Source: Pseudoalteromonas sp. EB27 (lineage in GTDB: Bacteria; Pseudomonadota; Gammaproteobacteria; Enterobacterales; Alteromonadaceae). From it: DNA of 64,000 bases. The stretch covers positions 155,033 through 219,032 of the forward strand of contig NZ_MTQD01000007.1 of NCBI RefSeq assembly GCF_001974875.1, given 5' to 3'. The notes beneath the pieces are model-generated. The model made no database searches. It worked only from the letters and a program-made list of their open reading frames with translations, and was not told where the DNA came from. A program made the translations under genes and the position numbers. Every line of letters begins with the position of its first letter. Positions within the stretch are counted from its first letter, which is position 1. This document shows, one piece after another, positions 63,488-64,000 of this stretch.

Positions 63488-63877
63488 TTATGAACCGAAC
63501 AGTAATTCAAAGAACCCTGGAGGCTCGTGTAACTCATGATATTTTTTACGTAAATTATCTATATTTTTCAGTGGTTCTTTTGCCGCACTTAGCCCCTGCT
63601 CGTTTGCTGCTTTTTTTGCAAGTTCAGCTTGAGCAATCACTTTATCAAGGCCCTGCAATGACTGTTCTGGTTTTTTGTAAAACTTACCTGTTTTACTCAC
63701 TTTAACCAGCTTTATAAATTCATCAATCGCAGTATTAAATTCACTAAGTTGAGTTGCCTGCACCGCTTGTTTATATGCAAGGCCTGTATTTTTCATATTT
63801 ACTTCAAGATCGACAGATTCCTCAGCTATAACCAATGAGCTAAATAGTAACGCCATAATTAAAAAGAAACTCTTCAT
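63488..63877 (-). CDS. cybC: Periplasmic cytochrome b562-like protein
   Basis: A 129-aa secreted protein with a signal peptide (MKSFFLIMALLFSSLVIA, cleavage near residue 18) and an all-helical mature part of about 110 residues. The heme ligands of cytochrome b562 are visible at the right ends: Met28 in DLEVNMKN (E. coli DLEDNME) and His114 in KKYHELHE (E. coli YHQKY). It should bind heme b non-covalently in a four-helix bundle. Physiological partner unknown. A short C-terminal extension (GFFELLFGS) is unusual. Confidence 0.85.
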   Translation of the reverse strand: MKSFFLIMALLFSSLVIAEESVDLEVNMKNTGLAYKQAVQATQLSEFNTAIDEFIKLVKVSKTGKFYKKPEQSLQGLDKVIAQAELAKKAANEQGLSAAKEPLKNIDNLRKKYHELHEPPGFFELLFGS

Positions 63878-64000
63878 ACAAGACCCTATAAATAAAAGAG
63901 TGATAATTGTATCAATTAAAATAGAAAAAGTAACTTGCTACTCAAAGTCTTGCGAACTAAGTGTAAAGCCCCTTTACACTATTCAATAGTAGTAAAATAA
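63878..64000. other. Right end of window, no gene seen
   Basis: About 120 AT-rich bases upstream of the cytochrome b562 gene, presumably holding its promoter. No reading frame, hairpin or repeat is supported. Confidence 0.4.

Overview
The window reads as a chromosomal segment of a marine gammaproteobacterium, most likely Pseudoalteromonas or a close Alteromonadales relative. This rests on the AT-rich sequence, on protein families recognised by eye (BetIBA, an AST arginine-degradation operon, a TIGR02001/TorF-type porin, a GAF-GGDEF protein, zinc-independent ribosomal proteins L31/L36) and on a complete aryl-polyene type pigment cluster. I see no rRNA, tRNA, CRISPR array, prophage or complete insertion sequence. 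No database search was possible, so all names come from motif and whole-protein recognition.

Layout. (1) 1-10.7 kb, minus strand: a tight glycogen/maltodextrin operon in the order CBM48 mini-protein, malQ, glgB, glgX, glgP, glgC, glgA (glgA cut by the window edge). (2) 11.1-12.0 kb: a lone anchored, probable beta-propeller protein. (3) 12.0-17.3 kb: an Lrp/AsnC regulator divergent from an arginine succinyltransferase operon (astC/argD, astA, astD) that ends in a DUF1338 (2-oxoadipate dioxygenase-like) gene; astB and astE are absent. (4) 17.3-19.4 kb: a DUF1704 'QEGLA' metallopeptidase and a coupled pair of small proteins. (5) 19.4-25.6 kb: betI-betB-betA, then an unusually short BCCT-like carrier and a TorF-like outer-membrane protein, which together form a choline uptake and oxidation unit. 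(6) 25.6-35.4 kb: ordinary single genes (GGDEF-EAL protein, DUF5916 outer-membrane protein, FdxA, COG2509 flavoprotein, secreted amidase, RhlE-like helicase).

(7) 35.5-51.6 kb, minus strand: a 19-gene, almost gapless type II polyketide/fatty-acid-like operon of the aryl polyene (APE) class. It holds a chain-length factor without the active-site Cys, two ketosynthases, a ketoreductase, two hotdog dehydratases, two acyl carrier proteins, an aryl-AMP ligase, a MIO-type aromatic ammonia-lyase, a thioesterase, three lipid-assembly enzymes (PlsC-like and LpxL-like acyltransferases, GT2), and an MMPL/LolA-like/DUF3261 export set. The ammonia-lyase should supply a cinnamate-type starter, the ligase should load it on an ACP, the KS/KR/DH set should build the polyene, and the last genes should attach it to a lipid and move it to the outer membrane. 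This is the most substantial system in the window.

(8) 51.7-64 kb: a dapA that looks like the plant-type enzyme, small secreted and membrane proteins around a MITE-like foldback repeat, an aldo-keto reductase, an MFS exporter with a divergent LysR regulator, a YdjM-like membrane protein, a GAF-GGDEF cyclase, the rpmE2-rpmJ2 pair, an OsmC protein and a periplasmic cytochrome b562. Several terminators and dyads are recorded. Two short reading frames are described: a 52-residue membrane protein and a possible 16-codon leader of the BCCT gene.
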